From a virus: DNA of 30,029 nucleotides. Under the pieces are notes generated by a model that was given only the letters and a program-made list of their open reading frames with translations, did no database searches and was not told where the DNA came from. This document shows positions 7,638 to 13,383 of the stretch, piece after piece. The stretch lies in IMG/VR virus record IMGVR_UViG_3300025598_000121, positions 1-30,029 of that record; one strand, 5' to 3'. The position numbers and the translations under genes are program-made. Each line of letters opens with the position of its first letter. The stretch's first letter is position 1.

Positions 7638-8180
7638 TTACATTCCTGCCATAGCCTTGATATTCTTGATATACTCATCTTGTGGCACATCATCTCGCTT
7701 TGGTTCGATGCCCGCTAGCTGCCTCACTTCATTGAGCTTCTCATCTTCTTCTTTCTTCATCTTATATTCATTTGGATTGAGGATCATCTCGCTTCTGATC
7801 TTCTCCTCATCTGCTGGAACTTCTGTTCCTTGAATATCGACTACCCATTCTGATAGGGGACGGTCTGTGAGAGTTTCTAGGTCAGATAATAGGGTGATCA
7901 ATCTTCTAGGAACAGCCATGCGGCGATCCATCTCTACGAATACCAACCACTTGCCTGGCTCTAGTTCGCCATCACTCACGCTGGCATCTAGCACGAAGTT
8001 ATATCCACGCTCGAACCAAGATACTAAATCTTTCGCAGCCAGCTTAGAACCTACATTAAATGTGATGGTGACGATATCGTTGTCACTTCCCATCTTCGCT
8101 GAATATTCATCGACGGTCATGACCTTTCCGATCTGACCCTTCATATCCTGATAATCTAAACTCTCGTGTAAGTTTCTCAT
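7638..8180 (-). CDS. Conserved T4-like phage protein, unknown function
   Basis: The 180-residue protein begins MRNLHESLDYQDMKG. Motifs include D-L-V-S-W-F-E-R-G-Y-N-F-V-L-D-A near 52-67, W-L-V-F-V-E-M-D-R-R near 78-87 and V-P-R-R-L near 90-94. As I recall, T4-like marine phages have a close relative beside a relative of the next gene (8182-8772), so the two are a conserved neighbour pair. The C-terminal third is highly charged and probably helical or disordered. No catalytic motif or membrane segment is visible. Its AGG ribosome site overlaps the end of the previous gene, whose stop lies one base before this ATG. It could be a virion or host-takeover protein; the sequence does not decide. Confidence 0.7.
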   Translation of the reverse strand: MRNLHESLDYQDMKGQIGKVMTVDEYSAKMGSDNDIVTITFNVGSKLAAKDLVSWFERGYNFVLDASVSDGELEPGKWLVFVEMDRRMAVPRRLITLLSDLETLTDRPLSEWVVDIQGTEVPADEEKIRSEMILNPNEYKMKKEEDEKLNEVRQLAGIEPKRDDVPQDEYIKNIKAMAGM

Positions 8181-8181
8181 A

Positions 8182-8772
8182 TTAACCTGCTGGCATCTCT
8201 GGTTGTTGTGATTGATCTGCTGCTGTTTCTGCTCCTACATCTTCTCTGTTAGTAGAATCATCCAGACCCTCATCATAAGCATCTTCGATCTCTGATAGGT
8301 CGATAGTAGCATCAGCGATGTCGATAGAACCTTCTTTGATGTCATCCATGAGTTCGAACGGAACCTCGATCTGAACGAACCATACCTTTCTAGGATGCAT
8401 CTTTGGATAGCGTGTTCCAGGAACGAAATCTTCATAGTCCTGCACTTCTACAGGAACTTCTAGCTCACCCTTGTCAATCTGTACTTTGCATCCGATCGCG
8501 ATGAGGCGCATTATACCACGGGGATCAGGCATGAGTTTATAAGGCCACATGAAGGTACACTTGCATGAATATCTGCCGATTACTGGGCCATCTACGAGTT
8601 CGCCGATGATCCAGTTCTTGTAAGCATATAGATCCGCTTCATCTAATACACGCTCATAGTCTAACAATACAGACATAGAACCGTCGCTCATATACACACC
8701 GCGAATAGTATTCACGATGCTGACGAAATTTACATCATTGAAGAATTTATCTGCTGGTAAAGTTTTGCTCAT
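8182..8772 (-). CDS. Conserved T4-like phage protein, unknown function
   Basis: About 196 residues from MSKTLPADKFFNDVNF, where I place the start because homologues that I remember begin close to this point. An in-frame ATG at 8814 would add 14 residues. Conserved-looking stretches are G-V-Y-M-S-D-G-S-M-S, L-D-E-A-D-L-Y-A-Y-K-N-W, M-W-P-Y-K-L-M-P-D-P-R-G and K-V-W-F-V-Q-I-E-V-P. The C-terminus is a very acidic tail ending in a Gln/Pro-rich stretch, which is probably disordered. No enzyme motif is recognised. It pairs with the downstream 180-residue gene (1-base gap). The upstream region carries two late-promoter-like motifs. Confidence 0.7.
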   Translation of the reverse strand: MSKTLPADKFFNDVNFVSIVNTIRGVYMSDGSMSVLLDYERVLDEADLYAYKNWIIGELVDGPVIGRYSCKCTFMWPYKLMPDPRGIMRLIAIGCKVQIDKGELEVPVEVQDYEDFVPGTRYPKMHPRKVWFVQIEVPFELMDDIKEGSIDIADATIDLSEIEDAYDEGLDDSTNREDVGAETAADQSQQPEMPAG

Positions 8773-8777
8773 AAAAG

Positions 8778-8785
8778 TATTTATG
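8778..8785 (-). promoter_or_regulatory. Late promoter-like CATAAATA abutting the start codon
   Basis: The motif matches 7 of 8 positions, but its predicted start falls on the A of the ATG at 8772. CATAAA and TTTATG also form a 6-base hairpin containing that ATG. It may be chance or a start-codon-blocking structure. Confidence 0.3.
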
Positions 8786-8829
8786 CTTCTTGTCACGGGA
8801 AGAGCAACAATCATCTTTTGCTGAGATTG

Positions 8830-8837
8830 TATTTATC
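8830..8837 (-). promoter_or_regulatory. Late promoter-like GATAAATA in the divergent region
   Basis: The sequence is identical to the motifs at 3820 and 27832. It would start transcription near 8824 and serve the leftward genes from 8772. Confidence 0.5.
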
Positions 8838-8893
8838 ACTAAAACATATAACCTACATACTGCTTCATTACTCACGCGCATAGCCTTAAATAT

Positions 8894-8920
8894 TTGCGAG
8901 AAAGAAATTTCTCTTATAGT
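8894..8920 (+). promoter_or_regulatory. Possible host-type promoter with palindrome before phoH
   Basis: TTGCGA (8894-8899) and TATAGT (8915-8920) are spaced by 15 bases, and GAGAAAGAAATTTCTC (8898-8913), with matching 6-base arms, lies between them. The spacing is short and the predicted start falls on the ribosome site, so support is weak. The rest of 8815-8938 shows nothing clear on the plus strand. Confidence 0.3.
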
Positions 8921-8938
8921 ATCAATGGAGACACTTAA

Positions 8939-9721
8939 GTGGCCAAACGGAAAACAATCGAATCAAGACAAAGAGATACCCGTTCAAAGAGATATGCAGA
9001 TGAAGGCACTACGTTTTACATGAAAGAGACAAAGACAATAGACTTTAATCGCAATCAATCCAATCAGCCTAAAAGACAGAAGAAACCAGTGGAGCTAATC
9101 CCACAGAGTATAAATCAGGAAAAATATATTATCGCATTGACCGACCCTGATGTAGATATAGTGATGGTTTCTGGTCCAGCAGGTACTGGAAAAACATATC
9201 TCGCTATGGTTGCTGCAATAAAAGCGATGAAGCAAGGAAATTGTGAGAAAATCCTTCTCACACGTCCAGCAGTTGCAGTTGACGATGAGAAGCACGGGTT
9301 CTTGCCAGGCGACCTCAACGAGAAAATGGAACCTTGGGTAAGACCACTATTCGATGTCATCAGGGAGTTTTATACTGCTACTGAGATCGAATACATGGTA
9401 AAAGAGCAAGTTATAGAGATCGCACCACTCGCATATTGCCGTGGTCGTAACTTCAAACATAGCTGGATCATACTAGATGAAGCACAGAATGCTACACCTA
9501 GCCAGTTAAAAATGCTCATGACTAGAATCGGTGACGGTAGTAAAATTGTTATTACCGGCGACACAGAACAAACTGATCGCAAGACTCCTGATAATGGGCT
9601 ACTTGATCTAAAAAATAGGATTCGAAGAAGCAATGTTCCAGGCATGGTCGCTTGTGAATTTGACACAAGAGACATCCGAAGACATGCTATCATAGAACAT
9701 ATCTTACAGATGTATGCTTAA
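8939..9721 (+). CDS. phoH: PhoH-like P-loop ATPase
   Basis: The 260-residue protein has a PhoH NTPase domain over residues about 55-258: Walker A G79-PAGTGK-T86, R-P-A-V near 109-112, Walker B I177-I-L-D-E-A-Q-N, and I-T-G-D-T-E-Q near 205-211. A basic, low-complexity N-terminal tail of about 50 residues precedes it. PhoH is common in marine phages; proposed roles include RNA metabolism and phosphate stress, but its phage function is unproven. The start is GTG at 8939 with GGAG 8 bases upstream. It is the only plus-strand gene, divergent from the leftward block and convergent with the clamp-loader block, and it ends at a hairpin shared by both strands. Confidence 0.93.
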   Translation: MAKRKTIESRQRDTRSKRYADEGTTFYMKETKTIDFNRNQSNQPKRQKKPVELIPQSINQEKYIIALTDPDVDIVMVSGPAGTGKTYLAMVAAIKAMKQGNCEKILLTRPAVAVDDEKHGFLPGDLNEKMEPWVRPLFDVIREFYTATEIEYMVKEQVIEIAPLAYCRGRNFKHSWIILDEAQNATPSQLKMLMTRIGDGSKIVITGDTEQTDRKTPDNGLLDLKNRIRRSNVPGMVACEFDTRDIRRHAIIEHILQMYA

Positions 9722-9723
9722 GG

Positions 9724-9748
9724 TTAGTGGGGCCATGTGCCCCACTAA
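9724..9748. terminator. Hairpin between convergent phoH and the 101-residue gene
   Basis: A perfect 10-base stem (TTAGTGGGGC with GCCCCACTAA) and 5-base loop fills the gap between two convergent stop codons. The plus side is followed by a loose T-rich stretch (ATTATTTCTT); the minus side has no T tract. It probably ends phoH transcription and perhaps both directions. Confidence 0.7.
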
Positions 9749-10054
9749 TTATTTCTTGCTGGCAGGACTCCGCTGCTTGCTCATGGCTTTTTCTTGAGCA
9801 GCAGTGATAGGAGCCTCTTTCTCTAGTTGTTCGATGAGATTTGGGTAGATTTTGCTATAATAATCTCGCATGATCTCGAAGGTAGTATCATGCGGCTTAC
9901 CTTCGATGATGCACTTCACCACCTTTTTCTCAGCGAAATCTAGGATGACATTGGATTGGTTCATGTCAGATACTTGAACCTGTTTGCGAACATTCACGAC
10001 CTCATCGATCTGACCGCTCTTCTTTCTTGTAAAAACTAATAATAGATATCTCAT
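9749..10054 (-). CDS. Conserved small T4-like phage protein next to clamp loader
   Basis: The 101-residue protein begins MRYLLLVFTRKKSGQIDE and has V-I-L-D-F-x-E-K-K-V-V-K-C-I-I-E-G mid-protein, then Y-Y-x-x-I-Y-P-N-L-I-E-Q-L-E, ending in a basic Lys/Ser tail. Similar short proteins occur in T4-like marine phages, from memory, with no known function. Its ATG overlaps the clamp-loader stop by 4 bases (ATGA), so the two are co-translated. In T4 the place after gene 44 belongs to gene 62 (small clamp-loader subunit), but this protein does not look like gp62. A replication-associated role is an inference from position only. Confidence 0.75.
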   Translation of the reverse strand: MRYLLLVFTRKKSGQIDEVVNVRKQVQVSDMNQSNVILDFAEKKVVKCIIEGKPHDTTFEIMRDYYSKIYPNLIEQLEKEAPITAAQEKAMSKQRSPASKK

Positions 10055-10977
10055 GCTGTTAGCTCCGCGAGTGATGCTGCCAGTGAAATCTCAGGGATTC
10101 CCACAAGCGAAAGATTTGCGAGACCGTTACGGATAATGATGATCGCAGCATCCTTCTTCTCTTGTGACTTTCCCCAGAGATCAAGATTATCATACATGAA
10201 GCGATAACAATCTTCTACGCGGGTTGGATACAGGCTGATATATTGCATCAGTCGCTGACGACCTTCGAGGATCTTTCCCGTCTTGAATAGTTCAGTAGCA
10301 GTGATGAGTAGTTCAGCCTCGCTATTTCCTTCTTCATGAATAGGAAGAAGCTTGCCAGACTTTGAATTATTCTGCAGTTCATTCAGACACTTGCGAAGAT
10401 CGGGATATGTGGCTCGCACATAAGTATCTAGAATATCTAGCTCGAAATCTACATTCTCGCTCAGTAGCACCGTTGCAGCACGAGCAGTGAAATCATTCAT
10501 ATCTGGCTTAGCGATATGCATCTTATAGCAGCGGGATTCACGCAGTGCTGGGATGATCTTGTGTTCATAGTTACAAGTCAGAATATATCGCACGGTCTGA
10601 TAATATGTCTCCATATCACCGCGAAGGGCAGCTTGTGATTGTTGCGTCAGATAATCTGCCTCGTCCAGCAATACGACTTTGAACTTACCAAACGGAATCG
10701 TCTGCACGAATCCATTGATCTTTTCTCGCAGCGTATCGATACCGTTCTCACGAGAAGCATTGATATAGAGCACATCATACTCTTCGATGCCTAGATCATG
10801 AATGAGAACTTTTGCGAGCGTGGTCTTACCTGTGCCCGGTTCTCCCGACAACAGCAGATGTGGAATAGACCCTTCGCTGATCCATCCTTCTACTTGTTGT
10901 CGCTGACGATCATCCACAAATACATAATCACTTACCGTGTTAGGACGGTATGCTTCAACCCATAGTGTATTTTTCAT
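10051..10977 (-). CDS. 44: Sliding-clamp loader large subunit (gp44-like)
   Basis: The 308-residue AAA+ protein resembles the RFC small subunit and T4 gp44. It shows W-V-E-A-Y-R-P at residues 6-12, Walker A G45-EPGTGK-T52, Walker B with L103-L-D-E-A-D108, T-C-N-Y (sensor 1) near 134-137, and the S148-R-C150 arginine-finger motif typical of clamp loaders. A helical C-terminal collar-like domain follows. It should load the gp45-type clamp onto primer-template DNA at replication forks; in T4 the clamp also activates late transcription, which fits the late promoters seen here. Neither clamp nor gp62 is in the window. The ATG overlaps the stop of the small membrane gene by one base. Confidence 0.93.
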   Translation of the reverse strand: MKNTLWVEAYRPNTVSDYVFVDDRQRQQVEGWISEGSIPHLLLSGEPGTGKTTLAKVLIHDLGIEEYDVLYINASRENGIDTLREKINGFVQTIPFGKFKVVLLDEADYLTQQSQAALRGDMETYYQTVRYILTCNYEHKIIPALRESRCYKMHIAKPDMNDFTARAATVLLSENVDFELDILDTYVRATYPDLRKCLNELQNNSKSGKLLPIHEEGNSEAELLITATELFKTGKILEGRQRLMQYISLYPTRVEDCYRFMYDNLDLWGKSQEKKDAAIIIIRNGLANLSLVGIPEISLAASLAELTA

Positions 10978-11168
10978 TAGTACTTTCTTTCAGATTCCGA
11001 TTCATCGTAATCAGTATATGCTTCTTCGATGTCGTAGTCAAGAGCAGCTTTGACATCATTTGCCCGTTCTACAAGCTTTGCCGCAGCATAAACGATTATT
11101 CCCATTCCTGCGAAGGCAGAAAGATACGGCAAAGCGGCAGTTAGATGTTCTTTAATTTTGTGTTTCAT
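10977..11168 (-). CDS. Small predicted membrane protein, 63 residues
   Basis: A hydrophobic segment at residues about 12-31 (L-P-Y-L-S-A-F-A-G-M-G-I-I-V-Y-A-A-A-K-L) could span the membrane once. The N-terminus is basic and the C-terminus strongly acidic with several Tyr and Glu residues. The last base of its stop region overlaps the clamp-loader ATG (TAATG), so it is positioned to be co-translated. A weak AAGAG lies about 10 bases before the ATG. It follows a terminator-like hairpin after the co-chaperonin gene. No family is recognised. A holin-like role would be unusual at this place, and nothing supports it. Confidence 0.6.
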   Translation of the reverse strand: MKHKIKEHLTAALPYLSAFAGMGIIVYAAAKLVERANDVKAALDYDIEEAYTDYDESESERKY

Positions 11169-11186
11169 CTGTGTGGCTCTTAAAAT

Positions 11187-11210
11187 GGGAGTGAGATTGC
11201 TCTCACTCCC
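11187..11210 (-). terminator. Hairpin after the GroES-like gene
   Basis: A perfect 10-base stem (GGGAGTGAGA with TCTCACTCCC) and 4-base loop lies 9 bases after the GroES-like stop. On the minus strand it is followed by ATTTTAAG, a short T run, so a moderate intrinsic terminator is plausible. Confidence 0.6.
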
Positions 11211-11218
11211 TATCTCTT

Positions 11219-11581
11219 TTAATAATCTTTATCACTCATTGTGTAGTCTTGTACTTTTTCGTCGCTTATTAATAAAATGTCCTTTGGATCTACCTTACGG
11301 ATAATTTTCTCGCCGTCATCGTCTTCGATAGTTTGACCACGTGACCAACGACCGTGTGCTACCATAATATAATCACCTACTTTAATATCTTGTACCTGTG
11401 GTCCTGTTGCATAAACTCTGGCCCAGCGGGGTCGAATTCCTGCACTCTTCATATCATCATCCAGGAGGATCAATCCTCCACGGCTGAGACGTTCCTTAAA
11501 TTCCATATCATAAACAAGTATAGTGTCCTTTACTGGACGTAGCTTAGAGATTTTTGTTCTAGTAAGATTGACTTTAGTCAT
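11219..11581 (-). CDS. groES: GroES/gp31-like co-chaperonin
   Basis: The 120-residue protein aligns by eye with the Cpn10 fold: L-R-P-V-K-D-T-I-L-V at residues 14-23 (the GroES L-H-D-R-V-I-V strand), a mobile-loop region about 26-45, G-D-Y-I-M-V near 69-74, and D-P-K-D-I-L-L-I near 98-105. In the loop, R-G-G-L-I-L-L fits the GroES G-G-I-V-L segment that binds GroEL, so the docking tripeptide is likely L37-I-L39. T4 gp31 replaces GroES to fold the capsid protein; the same purpose is a fair inference here. It overlaps the preceding gene by 8 bases. No strong ribosome site is seen, so translation may rely on that overlap. Confidence 0.85.
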   Translation of the reverse strand: MTKVNLTRTKISKLRPVKDTILVYDMEFKERLSRGGLILLDDDMKSAGIRPRWARVYATGPQVQDIKVGDYIMVAHGRWSRGQTIEDDDGEKIIRKVDPKDILLISDEKVQDYTMSDKDY

Positions 11582-12005
11582 TTGTGGGTTTTGCTCGTTT
11601 TGTTTCTGGTTTTACATATAGAGGAGCTTCACTTGCTGGCTTGATCACAAATGCAGGCTCTTCTTCCTTTACAAATTCGCTATCGAATTCTTCTTCTAGC
11701 ATAGCGACTGGTGTTTCTTCTATTGCTGCTGGTGGTGTATAAACAGGAGGAGCAGCAGGTTGCACTCTATCTGGAATAATTCTTTCTTGAGTAGACTTTA
11801 TGATATTTGCTGCGGGATTACCCACAGTCTTCTGATACGCATCAGATGCTTTCTTAGAAGCAGGGGTAATTATATTACCTTTGCTATCGATAGTATCACC
11901 CCTAGCATTGACCTTCATATTGCCAACTGCAGGAGTGCGCTCATTTCTAGCAGCCATAGCTCCCATATCTACTACTTTTCCACGCGCTGATCTATATTGT
12001 CCCAT
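11574..12005 (-). CDS. Conserved T4-like phage protein with disordered C-terminus
   Basis: The 143-residue protein begins MGQYRSARGKVVDMGAMAAR and continues V-G-N-M-K-V-N-A-R-G-D-T-I-D, an N-terminal pattern that I recall from a conserved protein of T4-like cyanophages. From residue about 75 on it is rich in Pro, Ala and Glu and probably disordered. No enzymatic motif is visible. An excellent AAGGAG lies 7 bases before the ATG, with a late-promoter-like motif immediately upstream. It overlaps the GroES-like gene by 8 bases, which suggests co-expression; it might be a folding client or virion component, but this is speculation. Confidence 0.75.
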   Translation of the reverse strand: MGQYRSARGKVVDMGAMAARNERTPAVGNMKVNARGDTIDSKGNIITPASKKASDAYQKTVGNPAANIIKSTQERIIPDRVQPAAPPVYTPPAAIEETPVAMLEEEFDSEFVKEEEPAFVIKPASEAPLYVKPETKRAKPTND

Positions 12006-12022
12006 AAATCATCTCCTTCATT

Positions 12023-12043
12023 CTATTTAGTCGTAGTAAATAG
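12023..12043 (-). promoter_or_regulatory. Inverted repeat containing a late promoter-like ACTAAATA
   Basis: CTATTTA and TAAATAG form a perfect 7-base stem with a 7-base loop. The ACTAAATA at 12031-12024 is the same variant as before the 16788 fibre gene. Its predicted start (about 12018) falls at the first base of AAGGAG. It could be promoter, terminator-like structure, or both. Confidence 0.35.
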
Positions 12044-12044
12044 G

Positions 12045-12551
12045 TTATTTCAAAAACTCATAGATAGAGAGATCATAATATAACGAATTAATCCTATGAA
12101 CACCGATCAAGTATAGAACGAAACTACTAACACTCGATCCTCTACCTACACCCCATACTATTTTATGTTCGCGCATCGTATCTACAAAGTATTTCAAATA
12201 CCTCAATAGCATGAACATATCACGTTCTTGATAGAGTAATAGTTCTTCGCCGGCTCGTTGTAGTTCAGCATCGTTTTTGCACTGATCCAATACGAATTTT
12301 GCGATATCAAGATTCCGGTACGCATCTGGTATATACCATTCATCGCGACATTTCGCGTCGAAATCTTCTATACTCAACTCTTCTGTGATATTATATGGTA
12401 TCAGTTCTGGTGTATCACGCAGATTGAGAGCATTAAACTTTATATCGGAAGTCGTGAGAACTCGTCGCAATGAACGATCAGGATCGCTCATATACATATC
12501 ACATAGATCGTTCTCATCATAGATGAGTTGTCCATATTTGTCGGTAATCAT
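12045..12551 (-). CDS. Short DnaE/Pol III alpha-like fragment protein
   Basis: The 168-residue protein ends with about 50 residues like the start of the C-family polymerase palm: Y-L-K-Y-F-V near 118-123, W133-G-V-G-R-G-S-S140, then L-I-G-V-H and Y-D-L-S-I-Y-E-F-L-K at the C-terminus. In DnaE this is followed by N-P-E-R and P-D-x-D, which carry the catalytic aspartates; here the stop codon comes just before them. It therefore cannot polymerise by itself. It may bind DNA or nucleotides, act as a decoy for host Pol III parts, or be a repurposed relic. I recall stand-alone relatives in other T4-like marine phages, so it is probably a stable gene and not fresh decay. A consensus host-type promoter lies just before it. 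Confidence 0.75.
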   Translation of the reverse strand: MITDKYGQLIYDENDLCDMYMSDPDRSLRRVLTTSDIKFNALNLRDTPELIPYNITEELSIEDFDAKCRDEWYIPDAYRNLDIAKFVLDQCKNDAELQRAGEELLLYQERDMFMLLRYLKYFVDTMREHKIVWGVGRGSSVSSFVLYLIGVHRINSLYYDLSIYEFLK

Positions 12552-12557
12552 ATCTTT

Positions 12558-12586
12558 AATATAGCACGATTTCGACGATATGTCAA
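12558..12586 (-). promoter_or_regulatory. Consensus sigma-70-type promoter before the DnaE-like gene
   Basis: TTGACA (12586-12581) and TATATT (12563-12558) are separated by exactly 17 bases, one base off the full bacterial consensus. The expected start is at or next to the A of the ATG at 12551, implying a leaderless or nearly leaderless message. It lies just past the end of the previous gene. Confidence 0.65.
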
Positions 12587-12587
12587 C

Positions 12588-13139
12588 CTATTTCTTTACT
12601 TTCCAAGTTAAATCAAATTCGCCCCAGCTGCTGTCATCAAAGAGTTTCACGATATTATCATCAGTGATATCAGTTTCTTCGCATTCTTTTATGTGTGTGC
12701 AGCTTTTATTCCACCAGTGATTTCCGCTATAGAGTCCTTCAGCGATCTCCATTACCACATTATACTTAGTGCCGCCGCCTAATGTGGATTTTAGCATGAG
12801 ATCAGTTATCTTGAGCCTGCCTTCTAATATGGAATTTAGCTTGAGCAATATGATCATGGATACCACTTTATCACAGGGTTCGTCTGGAAGTTCGCAAGTA
12901 CGGATTCCTGCTTTAATATATTTTCTCAGAGCGACTTTGTTTTTAGTGAATATGAATATGCTGTCTTGTAATACATGTTCTAAGAAATAAGTGATCCTGC
13001 TGAGCGCGATATTCTGTTCTCTGAGTGATTCCGTCTCTACCAGCATGGATAGCGTGAGCGCATATGAGTTGACCTCAAACTTGTTCTCGAAATGCACTGC
13101 GCTGCGGAATCTGAAATCTTTCTCAATTCTTGTGGTCAT
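12588..13139 (-). CDS. Conserved phage protein, unknown function
   Basis: The 183-residue protein begins MTTRIEKDFRFRSAVHFENK, a start that I associate with a conserved unknown of T4-like marine phages. The middle is mixed helix and strand, with many Leu/Ile residues (residues about 25-60). The C-terminal part has N-H-W-W-N-K-S and an acidic segment. Five cysteines are scattered without a zinc-binding pattern. No catalytic motif or membrane segment is seen. It overlaps the previous gene by 17 bases and has no strong ribosome site, suggesting coupled translation. Confidence 0.7.
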   Translation of the reverse strand: MTTRIEKDFRFRSAVHFENKFEVNSYALTLSMLVETESLREQNIALSRITYFLEHVLQDSIFIFTKNKVALRKYIKAGIRTCELPDEPCDKVVSMIILLKLNSILEGRLKITDLMLKSTLGGGTKYNVVMEIAEGLYSGNHWWNKSCTHIKECEETDITDDNIVKLFDDSSWGEFDLTWKVKK

Positions 13140-13368
13140 TGTCTGTCTGAATGTTTATCTTGTTATTTAACTTTTGTTTCTCGAATAACGCATCCATCTT
13201 CTTCCGCTGTTGATTTTTATAGCTTTCGAGAGCCATCGTCAATTGGTGGATCAAGGGTCCATTATTCGTGCGATATGCGAATGTAAGTTTCTTGGTCAAT
13301 CCGTCTATCACCGTGTGTAGTTCTTCTATAGACTTATCACCTAGGTTATTGATAAAAGGATGTTCCAT
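13123..13368 (-). CDS. Small conserved T4-like phage protein, 81 residues
   Basis: The sequence begins MEHPFINNLGDKSIEELHTV and is mostly helical and charged, with a likely coiled coil or helical hairpin over residues 14-65. Similar proteins of about this size (H-P-x-x-N-x-x at the start, then E-L-x-x-x-I-x-x-L-x-K-K-L) occur, as I recall, in T4-like cyanophages, with no known role. AAGG lies 6 bases before the ATG at 13368. It starts 15 bases after the fibre gene, so it probably shares its transcript. Confidence 0.7.
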   Translation of the reverse strand: MEHPFINNLGDKSIEELHTVIDGLTKKLTFAYRTNNGPLIHQLTMALESYKNQQRKKMDALFEKQKLNNKINIQTDNDHKN

Positions 13369-13383
13369 CGGTTACCTTAAAAA

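Noticed and set aside
8773-8814. Start at 8814 for the conserved protein ending at 8182
   Set aside because: The extra 14 residues look unrelated to the conserved N-terminus (M-S-x-x-L-P-x-x-x-F-F-N-D) that I recall. It cannot be fully excluded.
8790-9023. A 77-residue plus-strand frame overlapping the phoH start
   Set aside because: It lies in another frame, has no ribosome site and extends into the Walker-type phoH gene. The GGAG site fits the phoH GTG at 8939 instead.
9724-9748. Hairpin as an attachment site or small RNA
   Set aside because: It sits exactly between two convergent stop codons, which is the expected place for a shared terminator, and no integrase is present.
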